A stretch of 64,000 bases of DNA from assembly GCA_013396755.1 (NCBI GenBank), contig VWZF01002690.1, positions 1,717,465 to 1,781,464 on the forward strand. The letters run 5' to 3'. Made by a program: the position numbers and the translations under genes. This document shows, in pieces, positions 37,925 through 48,475 of this stretch. Each line of letters begins with the position of its first letter. Positions within the stretch are counted from its first letter, which is position 1. This stretch comes from Sclerurus mexicanus. Its lineage: Eukaryota > Chordata > Aves > Passeriformes > Furnariidae. A model generated the notes under the pieces. That model was given only the letters and a program-made list of their open reading frames with translations, had not been told where the DNA came from and ran no database searches.

Positions 37925-38163
37925 ATCATAGAATCACAGAATCATTGAATCATTTAATTTGGAAAAGACCTCTAAGATCATCAAGTCCTACCGTTAACCC
38001 AGCGCTGCCAAGGCCACTACTAAACCATGTCCCCAAGTGCCACATCTACATGTCTTTTAAATCCCTCCAGGGATAGTGACTCCACCACTTCCCTGGGTAG
38101 TGGTGCCACGGCTTGACGGCCCATTCAGTGAAGAAATTTTTCTTAATACTCAACCTAAACTTC
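37925..38163 (-). mobile_element. CR1 LINE 3' fragment (older subfamily)
   Basis: Antisense CR1: AATCATAGAATCACAGAATC, TTTGGAAAAGACCTCTAAGA, TCATCAAGTCCTACCGTTAA, GCCAAGGCCACTACTAAACC, then CAGGGATAGTGACTCCACC. This is the subfamily with the GTGACTCCACCACTTCCCTG block, the same type as the long copy at 45.6-46.2 kb. Confidence 0.94.
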
Positions 38164-39836
38164 TGTGTGGTCAGTGAGGCTGCTCCTGGGAAACATTGAC
38201 TTCCAGTAGGAGTAGAGTTTCACCATCCACGAGGCTATAAAATGCTCCAAGTGGTCAAAAGTATTCTGCCTATTCGTCTCCATTTCAAAGAAAATTGAAG
38301 CTCACTTGGAGAAGCTGGTAGAAAATAATGGCTGGTGACATCCTCGTTGGTGGCGTTGAATGCAGTGGAACAGCAGCAAAGGGTCGATTTCTGCCACCCA
38401 TAATCATTTCAGGCATTTCTTTTGTTCAGCTGCAGAGTCTGGCAGGGACCAGGGGAGAGTCTCACCCCTCCAGTTCCTCTTCTTGTAGCTGCTTTTATTA
38501 AACAGGCGTCATTCCTGTCAAAGTGAATAAAGGGAAGAGAGAGCAGTTCATTATCCAGTGTATCACTTTGAGTCTAATACTAATTAAAAGCTTTGCCATC
38601 ACTTCAGTGGAACCTATTCTTAGAAATTATGTAAATTAATTGGAGTTTTGAAGAGGAGCATATGCCAAATCCTAAGTAATTCCCTGCTGGCTGAGGCAGC
38701 TCCAGCGCTGGAACTGGAGAACGGCATCAGGATCTTTTTTTTTTTTTTCCCTTTTGTGGCTGCAAAAATCTAAAGCTGCTTTGGTAAATTTTGGTGCTTC
38801 TCTTTAGCACATATATGAGACAGATCAAATATCCAGACCCTGACCATTTTTCAGAGAGGTGCAATACAAAGGCTTTTTCTCCATGAAAGCTTTTCCATCT
38901 CAAAAATGACATTTAACACACAGACAGGCTTTTTACTTCCACAGTATTTCTCCAAATAAATGCATGTTCCTGCTTCAAAGCGGATTTTGACCCTCACAAG
39001 GGAGATGTATTGGAGATCCCATGAACTCCTCTTGTGGGTTCACTCTTGCTGCTAATTTAGGGAAAATATTTACTTGATGTGCTGAATGAGAAGGGAGATT
39101 TGATCCCAAGGTACGTAGCACATGGAGAAAAGGGGATATGCTTTTGAAGTAAAATAAATGTTATTTGGTTTTTTCCCCCATCTGTTTTTTTTTCCCCCTT
39201 TGAAAACAAAACAAATAGAAGGAGATAGACCAAAGAAAATGATTCATAAAAAAATGAGAAGCAATATGGTTTGGTGCCGATATATTTTGGTCTCAATCAA
39301 CAAATCACTTTAAAAGTTGATGAAACTACTCGCATGTTTAAAGATAAACATGATTAAGTACTTTGGTGGATCTTGGCTTATTATGTATTGAGCTGGATCG
39401 GAGCGTGAGTTGAATCGTGGAGCATTTGCTGGGAAGATGCTGCAGTGTAAGCTTGTTTCCAGATGCACATTTTGCAAAGTTGCCTTTTCTTTACAAGTGT
39501 GGATCCTCGTGCAGGAGGGGACAGCCCTCCAGTCCAGATGCTTTTTGCCTTCAGAGGTTTGAAGTTCCTTGCTGGTGAGGTTGGATTTTTGCAGCCATCA
39601 TCTTTTCCTGCTTGAAACCTTTTGAGTATTAAAGGTGGCAGTTTTTGATAACGTGTCTGTCGGATGCATCACTGGTGTTGTTCGACCTCTGTGTACATGG
39701 AGCCACATTTTCTTCCATGCTTTAGACTTTAATTCAATGAAACATTGTGCAAGGATGCTGGAAATGGGTCTCCTGCCTCTCTGTTGCTTTAGTGATACAG
39801 AAATGGTGGCCAGCAAGTGCACGTGTCTGATGGTTG

Positions 39837-40131
39837 TAGAATCACGGGCTCACAGAATGGTTTGGGTTGGAAGGAACCTTAAAGATCATTTAATTCCAAC
39901 CCCCTGCCATGGGCAGGGACACTTTCCGCTATCCCACGTTGCTCAGAGTCCAGTCCAACCCGACCTTGGACACTTCCAGGGATAGGGCAGCCACAGCTTC
40001 TCAGGGCAACCTGTGCCACTGACTCACTACTCTCATAATAAAGAATTTCTTACTAATATCTAATCTAAATCTGCCTTCCTTCAGCTTCAGTCCGTTCCCC
40101 CTTGTCCTATCACTGCATGCCCCTGTAAAAA
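39837..40131 (-). mobile_element. CR1 LINE 3' fragment, about 295 bp
   Basis: Antisense CR1: CTCACAGAATGGTTTGGGTT, CCCCCTGCCATGGGCAGGGA, CAGCTTCTCAGGGCAACCTG, ATATCTAATCTAAATCTGCC, ending at CTATCACTGCATGCCCCTGT. It is well preserved and about the length at which many CR1 copies truncate. Confidence 0.95.
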
Positions 40132-41556
40132 GTACATGCTGCACTGGAGGGCTCTCAGTCTCCTGGGTGTCTGCTCCTTCCTCACCCATTAGTTCCTTGG
40201 GCTCTAAGTCATTATTCTTAAATCTTTTTCAGTTTTCCAATCAATATACACTTCTGAGACTAAATTTTGATTTATTTTTTTTTTGACTGGTTTTTGTTTG
40301 TCACAGAAAAGGCTCCGTAACATTGCGGGTCAGTAAGATGAAGACAACAATTTATTTAGCTATGGTTGGAGCTTGTAAAAATCCTTATCTCTGGCAGCAC
40401 CAGGAATGTGAGATCCCAAAATAGAAACTGTTAAGTCTAACAAGCAGAGACAGTTCTTGGGAAAAGAAACCACAATGACATACAACTTTGGATCAATAGA
40501 AAGTCATCTTAGAACAAAAATACAGCATGTAGCAATGAATGTAGATGGGTTTGTCATTGCTAACCACTTACTAGACAGCAAGCTTTCTGCATGTATTTTG
40601 GAGTGGTCTGTGAGTGTGTGTTAAATATAACATCAGATCTTTTTATGCTTGTATTGGCTAATGCACCAGTGGTTTGGAAATACTGTAGGACATTTTTATT
40701 GAATGAACACAAAATGCGATCATTACTGTGGAATTAGGATGCCAGCTTGTCTGACTGTTAGATAGGGGTCACAAGGGATGGAGTAATTAGATGTTAAACA
40801 CTAAACTGGTGACAAATTGGGGAGTTGAATCTGTGTTGCTTATGAGTTTCAAGGTCCTGCTGCCAATCCCCACAGCTGCTGTGGGGAGCCCTCTTGGTGT
40901 GGCCGGGTTTGATCCCAGGTTGTGTTGTGCATGTACTTGAGCACAGCTGCCTGTTTTTCCATTGACATGTTCTCTTGTTGCCCAAATTTTGGGTCCATGC
41001 CTTAGTCCACCTCCAGTGTTCTGCCTGAAAAAATACCTTTCCAACTTGCCATCTTGGAGACCATGCAGGTGCTTATTTTGGTGCCCTGCAGGTGCTGGAC
41101 ATCCATCAGGGCAAATCAGGGCCATGCTGAACTGTTTACATCCATGTTCCATACCCTGGGGGATGTCAGGATGAGTCCAGGCACTCTTGGACCCCTAGTT
41201 GCCCTCTGAGGGTAATGACAGTCAGAGATGAAGAGGCTCTTCTCAGAGGAGATTTTCAAGCAGTCATTTCTCAGACATGTCCTTGTTTTGGTGAGCACAA
41301 CCTCCTTATTGACTGAGTTCTGGTTAGATGATGATGATGATGAGATGGACACGAATTGTGCTTTAGATATGATGGGCTTGGCCCTGTAGATGTGTCCCCT
41401 AGGAGTGGAGCTGTCCCCTCTCTTTCTGGGGTTGGTTTCGTATGAAAAGAACATAGGATTGGAAGCACTGAGCCAAGCAACAAAATCATGTGGACACCTT
41501 TCGGATAGATCTTGGTCGATGTCACCATGTGTTCCTCTTCCCATCTCTTCCTGCAG

Positions 41557-41658
41557 GACCACGCTGATTTGAGAAACCACTTCTTCACTGTGGGGATGAA
41601 GTTGGAGGCAGTGAATATGAGGGAGCCATTCCATATCTGTCCTGCATCAGTGACCAAG
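41557..41658 (+). CDS. SFMBT2: SFMBT2 exon D: first half of MBT repeat 3
   Basis: This 102-bp exon encodes 34 codons, phase 0 at both ends (CTGCAG|GAC ... AAG|GTGAGC). It reads [20 protein letters not shown] and then [22 protein letters not shown] is the classic MBT motif opening the barrel. The residue that is the cage Asp in methyl-lysine-binding MBT repeats is Asn here (AVN rather than AVD). Because the exon is symmetric, skipping it would remove 34 residues of MBT3 without a frameshift. The short following intron (652 bp) pairs it closely with exon E. Confidence 0.97.
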
Positions 41659-42310
41659 GTGAGCGCTCAGAAGGGAGGGATGAAGAGAGCCTGGTGAGGA
41701 ACATCCTACTGGTTTCCACCACATTTAGGACCACTGAGAGTGGTACTTAATTGGCTGGAGAACACATGAAGAAATATGTTTAAAAGCCATGGATGTTCCT
41801 AGTTAATGAGTTAGTTGTTTCCCACAAGTATCTCGGCTTGGGATGCTTGGGAACCAGAGGGGATGAGCACGTTCATTCACCACTTCCATGAAAAACAAAG
41901 GGACCCTCTTTTGTCTCTGTCTCCCCACCATCCATATCTATTTTCACTGCTACATCTGGCAAACCTTTGGAAATAAAGCAGCTGAATGGAGGCAGTAGCT
42001 GGATATTTAATCCACATTCTCAAAGACAAAAGAGGAAGACTCTGAGGTCTCCAGGATCACCTCCAGTCCCTGCTCAGCTGTGAGCACAGAGACCCTGAAC
42101 CCCCCAGTGCTTTCCCTTGCCTCAGTTTACCCATCTCTAAAATTCAGGCTTTGATCTCTTTGGTAGAAACCCTTTGATGAAAAGGGTTAGGTGAGAGCAG
42201 GTTATTTTCAGTAGCTTGATCCCAGGGTTTTGCTGTTTCAGCTTTCCACATTACCAAGTATTGCGGCAAATTTAACTTCTGATTTTGTTCTCTTTTTTTT
42301 CACCCCTTAG
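41659..42310 (+). other. Intron D-E (652 bp)
   Basis: Short intron with no repeats recognised. It ends with a T-rich tract and CACCCCTTAG. Confidence 0.9.
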
Positions 42311-42458
42311 GTTTTTAACAATCATTATTTACAAGTGACCATTGATGACCTGAGACCTGAACCCAGCAAAATCTCAATGCTTTGCCATGCAGATTCCTTA
42401 GGGATCTTGCCAATACAGTGGTGCCTTAAAAATGGAGTCAATCTCACACCTCCCAAGG
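42311..42458 (+). CDS. SFMBT2: SFMBT2 exon E: second half of MBT repeat 3
   Basis: This 148-bp exon is phase 0 in and phase 1 out (G|GT splits a Gly codon). It reads [18 protein letters not shown], then [17 protein letters not shown] and [12 protein letters not shown]. The ILPIQWC segment is the MBT3 version of the PVGWC hallmark, with Gln instead of Gly. [10 protein letters not shown] replaces the aromatic FDNW-type cage loop, so MBT3 is not expected to bind methyl-lysine in the standard way. The donor is G|GTTCGT, a weak match to consensus. The frame stays open about 34 codons past the donor. Confidence 0.97.
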
Positions 42459-43825
42459 GTTCGTATTCCTTCTCAGTGATTTTCAGGTTTCCTCTGAATG
42501 AAGTTTGCTTGTTATTATTGCCTTTAAAACTGTGGTGGTGGTTGCTGCAAAGCATCAAATGAAGTATCTCAAGCCGGGGTAGCTCTCTGGAGTGTTTGGG
42601 GCTCTTCTGGCTCACACCAGCCCATGGACATCTTAGCAAACGTGGCTTGCTGGTGGATTGATGCCCGTGTGCTTCAAAGTCTGAATCAGGCTGCACTGCA
42701 TCCTCGTGGTTTCCTGTGAAATGAATCCTAGCAGTTCTTCGTGTGTAGAGAGGGCAAAAGGAGCATTAAAAGTCATATCATACTGCAGGCAAACCAGGCA
42801 TCTCCCTACAGCATCCGCCTTGGTACAACACTGAGTCCAAGCAAAGCTCCCCAGATGTGAATGTCTAAGCAGCTGCCTGCCCAGGAGTGTGTAGGCATTT
42901 CCTTGGCTGTCTCAGAAAATCCCAGGCAGGGGCACATTGTGAGCAGTGCTCTGGTCAGGGCCAGGAGAAACAGCCTCCAAGGGTGTTATTCCCCAGCTTT
43001 GTAGCAGTGCAGTTAATTACTCTCCATTTCAGGCAACCACCTGCAGAGCCTTAGCAATATTTCTTTGCTTGCAAAACGTGTTGGTTCTCTGGAATTTTAG
43101 GTTTTTGAAGCTGGCTGGCTTGTTGGTCCATTGCCAAAAATTAGTGTTGCTTGGGAGAAAAAGAAATGCCTCAAGAGAAAGAAAAAAAAAAATCCCGCTA
43201 AGTTTTGTGTACAAAGATTTGTCTTCATTTTGGAAAAAGTATGGTGCTGCCAAACCCAGGGAAGTGAAGGGTTATTCCCTACCAGATTCAGAGTCCTCTT
43301 ATATATATCCAGAGTATGTCTTCAGCACATGTAATTTGAAATTCCCACTGAAGTCCTGGAGCCCTGTGCATGCAGCTGCATACGGTGCATCCATTATTGC
43401 TCTGCTGCTTATACTGAAATAAATGTATTCAGTAAATGTGCTGTCTGGGGCTTTAGGTCCCACCTGCTTAAATCCAGGTGAAATGATAGTACCTGTCACT
43501 GATACTGGCCAGAAAAGTTGCTAAGAATGAAAGTAGATGAAATATTTTGCATTTTTTTCCAACCCAAATTCACATGCCGCTTGCCCCAGGCTGCATAATT
43601 AACCAAAGCAGACCACAAGCCAGACATTTCTCTTTACAGGGTCGTGGCCTAATAATTTCCAATCCATGCTGACACAAAGCCTGTCTGAGATGGTGTTTTG
43701 TGGGTCAAGTGTGAGCAAACTCTCTTTTAGATGCTAGCATTTGTAGATGTGTCTGAAACATCCATCATACGACTATTTTTCAGCTTGGCCAGTAAAGTAT
43801 TTACCTGATCTGGTGCATCAGACCA

Positions 43826-43920
43826 GCAGCCTGGTCTTAGTGGAAGGTGTCCCTGCCCATGGCAAGGACTGGAACTAAATGATCCTCAAGGCCTCTTCCA
43901 AATCATTCTGTGATTCCATG
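43826..43920 (+). mobile_element. CR1 LINE 3' fragment
   Basis: Sense tail: CAGCCTGGTCTTAGTGGAAG, GTGTCCCTGCCCATGGCAAG, GGAACTAAATGATCCTCAAG and terminal ATCATTCTGTGATTCCATG. Confidence 0.92.
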
Positions 43921-44639
43921 TTCTGGCATGATGCCTGGTGATTGGGGTCTGCCTGGGTGCCTGAGAAAGTGTGGAAAGTTTTCCCTTATTCCCCTGGTGA
44001 AAATAAAATTTGCTTTCTGCTGTGAGGTCAGAAATCCTGAAGGGAAGCTATTAAAAAGGCATAAAGCCAGTGGCAGATAGATGCATTCTATATGTTGCTG
44101 TATTTCTTACTCTGAGTATAAGGGCTGCATGCCCAAACTGCATTTTAGCACCTTTGGTTTCAAAAACCTTTCCTGTTGGCAGACATGCTCTTTGAGTTAC
44201 TAAAATGTAATCAGATATTAGGATGGTTTATTTAAAAATAAGAAAAACCTCCTAACTAAACACAACAAAACCCCACAAACCACCAAGAAAAGAAAGCAGA
44301 GGGAAAGTGAAAAGCATCCAAACCTCTACTGAGGCTGGCCAGACTTCTGTGAGCAGAGTAATACCATCTTTGGGTGAAAAATACGGCCAGGACTGATACA
44401 AGAGCTCTGCAGTGCTGCAGAGTGTGGAGGGCTGTGCTGCTGAGCTGGCTGCTGCTGAGCAGGTCTGCACGAGGAGGAGGAAATTCCACCATTTCCACCC
44501 AAATCACAGCTCTACCTGCCCTGGGGTATTGGTAATAGTGGTATGTGCCCCTTCTAGCACCAGATTGGACCAGCCTCCTGCTGCCCCAGCGCTCACAAAT
44601 TCCCAACCATCACTCCTAATAGAATAGGTTGACAATGTT

Positions 44640-44830
44640 TCTGCACCAAAAAGGTGGTCAAGCACTGGAACAGGCTGTCCAAGGGCAGTGGTGGAGTTGC
44701 CATCCCTGGAAATGTTCAGGAAATGACTGGATGTGCTCAGTGGTCTTGTTGAGAAGGTGGTGGTTGATCAAAGGTTGGACTCCGTGATCTGAGAGGTCTT
44801 TTCCAACCTTTATAAATCTGTGATTCTATT
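44640..44830 (+). mobile_element. CR1 LINE 3' fragment
   Basis: Sense tail of the second subfamily: GGTGGTCAAGCACTGGAACA, GTGGAGTTGCCATCCCTGGA, GTTGATCAAAGGTTGGACTC, AGAGGTCTTTTCCAACCTTT and terminal ATCTGTGATTCTAT. Confidence 0.93.
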
Positions 44831-45639
44831 TAGTGTTACCCAAATGGCTCTCCCAGTTGAAAGGCAAGAAGTTCCCATGAAGCAAAGGATGGCAATGGAA
44901 GAAGTACCTTTTCTGGTTTTGGAAAAAGAATTTCTTTGCTATGTTCTGGGCTTGGGGTTTTTTTGGCTAGTTTGTGGTTGATGAGGGATTTTTCTGTTCT
45001 TAAAATTAACTGAATTAATTTCATCAGAACAATGTGCCAGGTTGGGGTATTTGAGTTCAGTCCTTTATTTATCTGATATCCATTTTCTTGCCTTTTTGCC
45101 TATCAGGGGTTTATTGAAGCCAAACACAGAGTAAATGAGTCATGAACAGGAGGTGCAAACATTTGCTACTAGAAATAGAGAGCAGTGTTTTCCTGTACAG
45201 TGCCAAAAATGAATACCCATTTACTGCTGCTGTATAAACATTGAACAAGCACTGTTTATATTTATTAGGGCTGGATTTATAGACCACTTCCCTTTAGAGT
45301 AACAACCATTGTTTTATGAGCTATTAAGAGGGGGAAAAACATTTTGATAGTCATCCTAGTTGTAAGGATTACTAAGGAAATGCCACTTCCAAAACCTCCA
45401 GTATATTTGTATTGTTATATTTGCTTCTCATTAGACTGCTGGGCCTTTCCATGGTGAGAGCTGAGACAGCAGACACAGTGAGGTTTGAAATGTTTGAGGA
45501 GCAGCAGTTGAATTGTGCAAACACAGCCTGGAGTGTTGTTACTTGGGCTGAGCCTTGCAGGATACCAGTGTGTGAATGCCATGTGCTAATGAAGTACTGT
45601 ATGTGGTACCTCCCCATGTGCTAAGGGAGGCAGCTTATA

Positions 45640-46160
45640 GCATGATCACAGGGTCATGAAGGTTGGAAAAGACTTTCAGGATCATCAAGTCAAACCTTTG
45701 ACCAATCACTACCTTGTCAACTGGTCCATGGCACCAAGTGCCACATCCCATCTTTCCTTGCCTCTTCCAGGGATGGTGACTGCACCACTTCCCTGGGCAG
45801 TCCATTCCAGTGTCTGACAACCCTTTCAGTGAAGAAGTTCTTCCTGATGTCCAGCCTGAACTTGCCCTGTGACCACTGGAGGCTGTTTCCTTTTGTCCTG
45901 TTGCTGGTTGCCTGGGAGAAGAGCCCAGCCCCCAGCTGGATGCAGTCTCTTTTCAGGTACTTGTGGAGAGTGACAAGGTGTCCCCCGAGCCTCCTTTTCT
46001 CCAGGCTAAACACCCTCACCTCCCTCAGCCACTCCTCATATGACTCATACTCTCCAGACCCTTCTCTGGACACGTTCCAGCACTTCAGTGTCTTTCTTGA
46101 CAAGGGGCCCAGAACTGGACACAGCACTGGAGGTGCAGCCTCACCAGGATGTTCCATAGA
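45640..46160 (-). mobile_element. CR1 LINE fragment, about 520 bp, with decayed ORF2 C-terminus
   Basis: The longest open CR1 remnant. Its 3' end (left on the + strand) is ATCACAGGGTCATGAAGGTT. On the minus strand an uninterrupted 159-codon frame (45717-46196) contains FSLEKRRLGGHLVTLHKYLK, a TSNRTKGN segment, FRLDIRKNFFTERVVRHWN and LPREVVQSPSLE. These are the diagnostic end of the CR1 reverse-transcriptase ORF. It is 5'-truncated, with no endonuclease or polymerase core, so it cannot move by itself. The lack of stops suggests it is younger than the copy at 1.6-2.2 kb. Confidence 0.95.
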
Positions 46161-48392
46161 AAGGCCATGCACAGGTTGGGGCTTGTTTGAAGCCAATTCC
46201 TGGGTGTGCTCCTCTTGGAATCATCCTTGTTGTGCTGCTGAAGAGAGTTACGACAAACTCTCTAAACAGCCCTCCCTTTCTTCCTTCCCCCTGAAGTCTA
46301 AAGCAGTAAAGATCTTCCAGTGATTTCAGTGGTGCAGGGCCGGTGGTTGTGTGATGACAACACAGTCAAGTTTTTACAGCTCACTGAAACCTCTTTAATG
46401 TGCCTTTTGCATCTGCTCTGACAAGGCTTTGTGTAGCTTGCAATTGAGATCAAAACCCCTGTGAGGGGTTTAAGTCAGAGATGGGAAGTGCAGGGTATGG
46501 CCAGGGTGGGTCCCTGAAAGCACTGGCAGCTCAGGTGACTTCATTTATACAGCTGTCCCCAGGTGAGCCCCTCACCCCAGCTGCTGGTGTTGCTGGAGAG
46601 CGACAGGGACTTCCACAGGGCAGTTCTGCTCTGTCTACAGGAGGACAGACAGATCATCTCCAGCTCTGCCTGTTTCTCTGTTGTCTCTTTGGGGAACCCA
46701 GGGTGACAGGCACAGCTGGAGATGTCCCCACTGCACACATCTGTATGTGATCAGAGAGATCCCCCTCTGACACAAAGTGATGTGCACCTCTCCTCCTGTC
46801 TTCCATTTCATTTTATGAAGCTGAAAAGTATCTAGCAGACAAATAACTGGAGAGAAAAAAGGAGACGGAGAAGAAACAGGAAGAAAATGCTGTTGCAGAA
46901 ATTGCGTTAAGAAACAGTGCAGGGATATTTTTTGTATGAAACGTGAACATTCTTTATAATTAATTGCCTTTTTTTTCCCTTCCCAGTGCATGTTTATTTC
47001 TAGTTTTCTAATTATTATGCACTTTCATGCCCCACGGAGACAGGCATCTTAGCCCAAGGCTTTATCTCAGTAATTTGTTTGTCATGTATGCAATCAGTAG
47101 GATTAGAAGTTCATCTTGTCCCAGGTACTTTGCATCTTAGCAGGATGCCTGGGACTTCATTTTCAACATTTTTACCTCCTTTTTTGGCATCTGGCTGACT
47201 GATAGGGGAGTACACTCAGTATTCTAGTCCTTTCTTGCCCATAAAAAATGTCACAATTTTCATTGTCATACATGATTCGTTCACATCTGAGCTTGAGTGT
47301 CCCTTTTTGACTATCAATGCAAAAGGCATTTAGGGATCTTCTGTGAAATGAGGCCAGGCTGAGATGCCAGGAAAGGAGACTGAGGCGAGAATTTGGCCTT
47401 TGGGTGACTCCTGAAACTTTCCAATGAGAGTAGTTGTGCAGCAATGCTATTAGAGTATCCATAGAGCCCTGGACAGGATTAGCACTCACTGGTTTCAAGA
47501 AAAATAAAAATACAGACTAAGAGGCAGGAAAAAAAAAAAAAAAAGCCCCAGCAGCAAATTAAAAAAAAAACTCCTTTCTGTCCCAAGATTGTATTGCCTA
47601 AATAGCCAAGTAAAAGTAGTGATGAGCAGAGGTCTGATTTGTCTTTCTGTGGTGGGATTCTCTGAGAGGTACTCATGTAAATCAGTGCTGTTTACCTCTT
47701 TTACCTAGAAGCAGAGGCTGAAGGGATCATTTGGTTGCTGAGACTGGGAAATCTGTGTTTATTTTCCTTCTCTGCCTCAGATTTCTGTAACATTCTTACC
47801 GTGATCGGATTCAGCTCACATGCACTGAGCTGCTGGGAAGTCAGTCATGGAGGGTGGATCCATGTCAGTGAAGAGAGTTTATCTCATGCTTTGAAAGAGA
47901 GGATGTTTCAGCTTCTGATTGTGCTGATCCTCTCCTTGTCCACTCCTGGGGGACCAGCTCATAACCCATGTCCAGCTCCATAACCCCATCTTTTACATAA
48001 CTAAAGGGAGGAGAAAGAAGTCCATGAGCAGCAGCCCCACCTGGAAATTGGAGACAGCAGCACTTCTTGGTAGTTACAGGTTTGTTAAAAGTCGGTAGAT
48101 CCTCACCGAGAAGGGAAAATGAGGAAAATAATTGTTTTTTTACTTTTTAATGAAGACTTGGGGTTTTCCAAGGGAAATACAGAAGGTGAATGAGTGAGGG
48201 CTGGAGAGGTGTTGACGTTGTGGTGTATAAAGGGGCATCCAGAGAACTTGCCTGGTTGTGCTGCACAGTTCACTGAGCTGGGATTGGATGGAGTGCTGAA
48301 CCACAAATATACATGTTCTTGGGGCCCGTTTTGTGCTCTCTCCTTGGTGCCAACTGGTGGCTGATAGCACTTTGTGTTTTGTCATCCTGCAG

Positions 48393-48475
48393 GTTACTCT
48401 GGCCAGGACTTTGACTGGGCAGACTACCAGAAGCAGTGTGGAGCGGAGGCAGCGCCTCACCTGTGCTTCAGAAAC
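48393..48475 (+). CDS. SFMBT2: SFMBT2 exon F: entry to MBT repeat 4
   Basis: This 83-bp exon completes the Gly codon from exon E (G|GT) and reads YSGQDFDWADYQKQCGAEAA, then PHLCFRN, ending in phase 0 at AAC|GTAAGT, a consensus donor apart from the -1 base. The DFDWADYQKQ.GAEAAP stretch is the N-terminal arm of MBT4, with the same W-x-x-Y plus APxxxF design as exon A in MBT2. The acceptor is CATCCTGCAG. It is almost the same as mammalian SFMBT2, with small changes in the QCGAEAAPHL part. Confidence 0.96.

Larger units (their letters stand above)
29468..41556 (+). other. Intron C-D (12.1 kb, largest complete intron here)
   Basis: Holds four CR1 pieces (30.3, 34.8, 37.9 and 39.8 kb), a CpG-dense patch at 35380-35970, short A/T homopolymers, and a small direct repeat of TTTGAAAATTAG at 36589 and 36608. 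No coding exon fits the SFMBT2 frame. The many open frames around 30, 34 and 41 kb on the minus strand look like chance. Confidence 0.85.
42459..48392 (+). other. Intron E-F (5.9 kb)
   Basis: Contains three CR1 pieces (43826-43920, 44640-44830 and the long 45640-46160 copy) and an A-tract at 47529-47544. An ORF of 158 codons at 42946-43422 has no recognisable domain. No further exon is seen. Confidence 0.85.

Noticed and set aside
41116..41634. 172-codon minus-strand ORF overlapping exon D
   Set aside because: It is an antisense shadow of the exon D region; the + strand exon explains the sequence.
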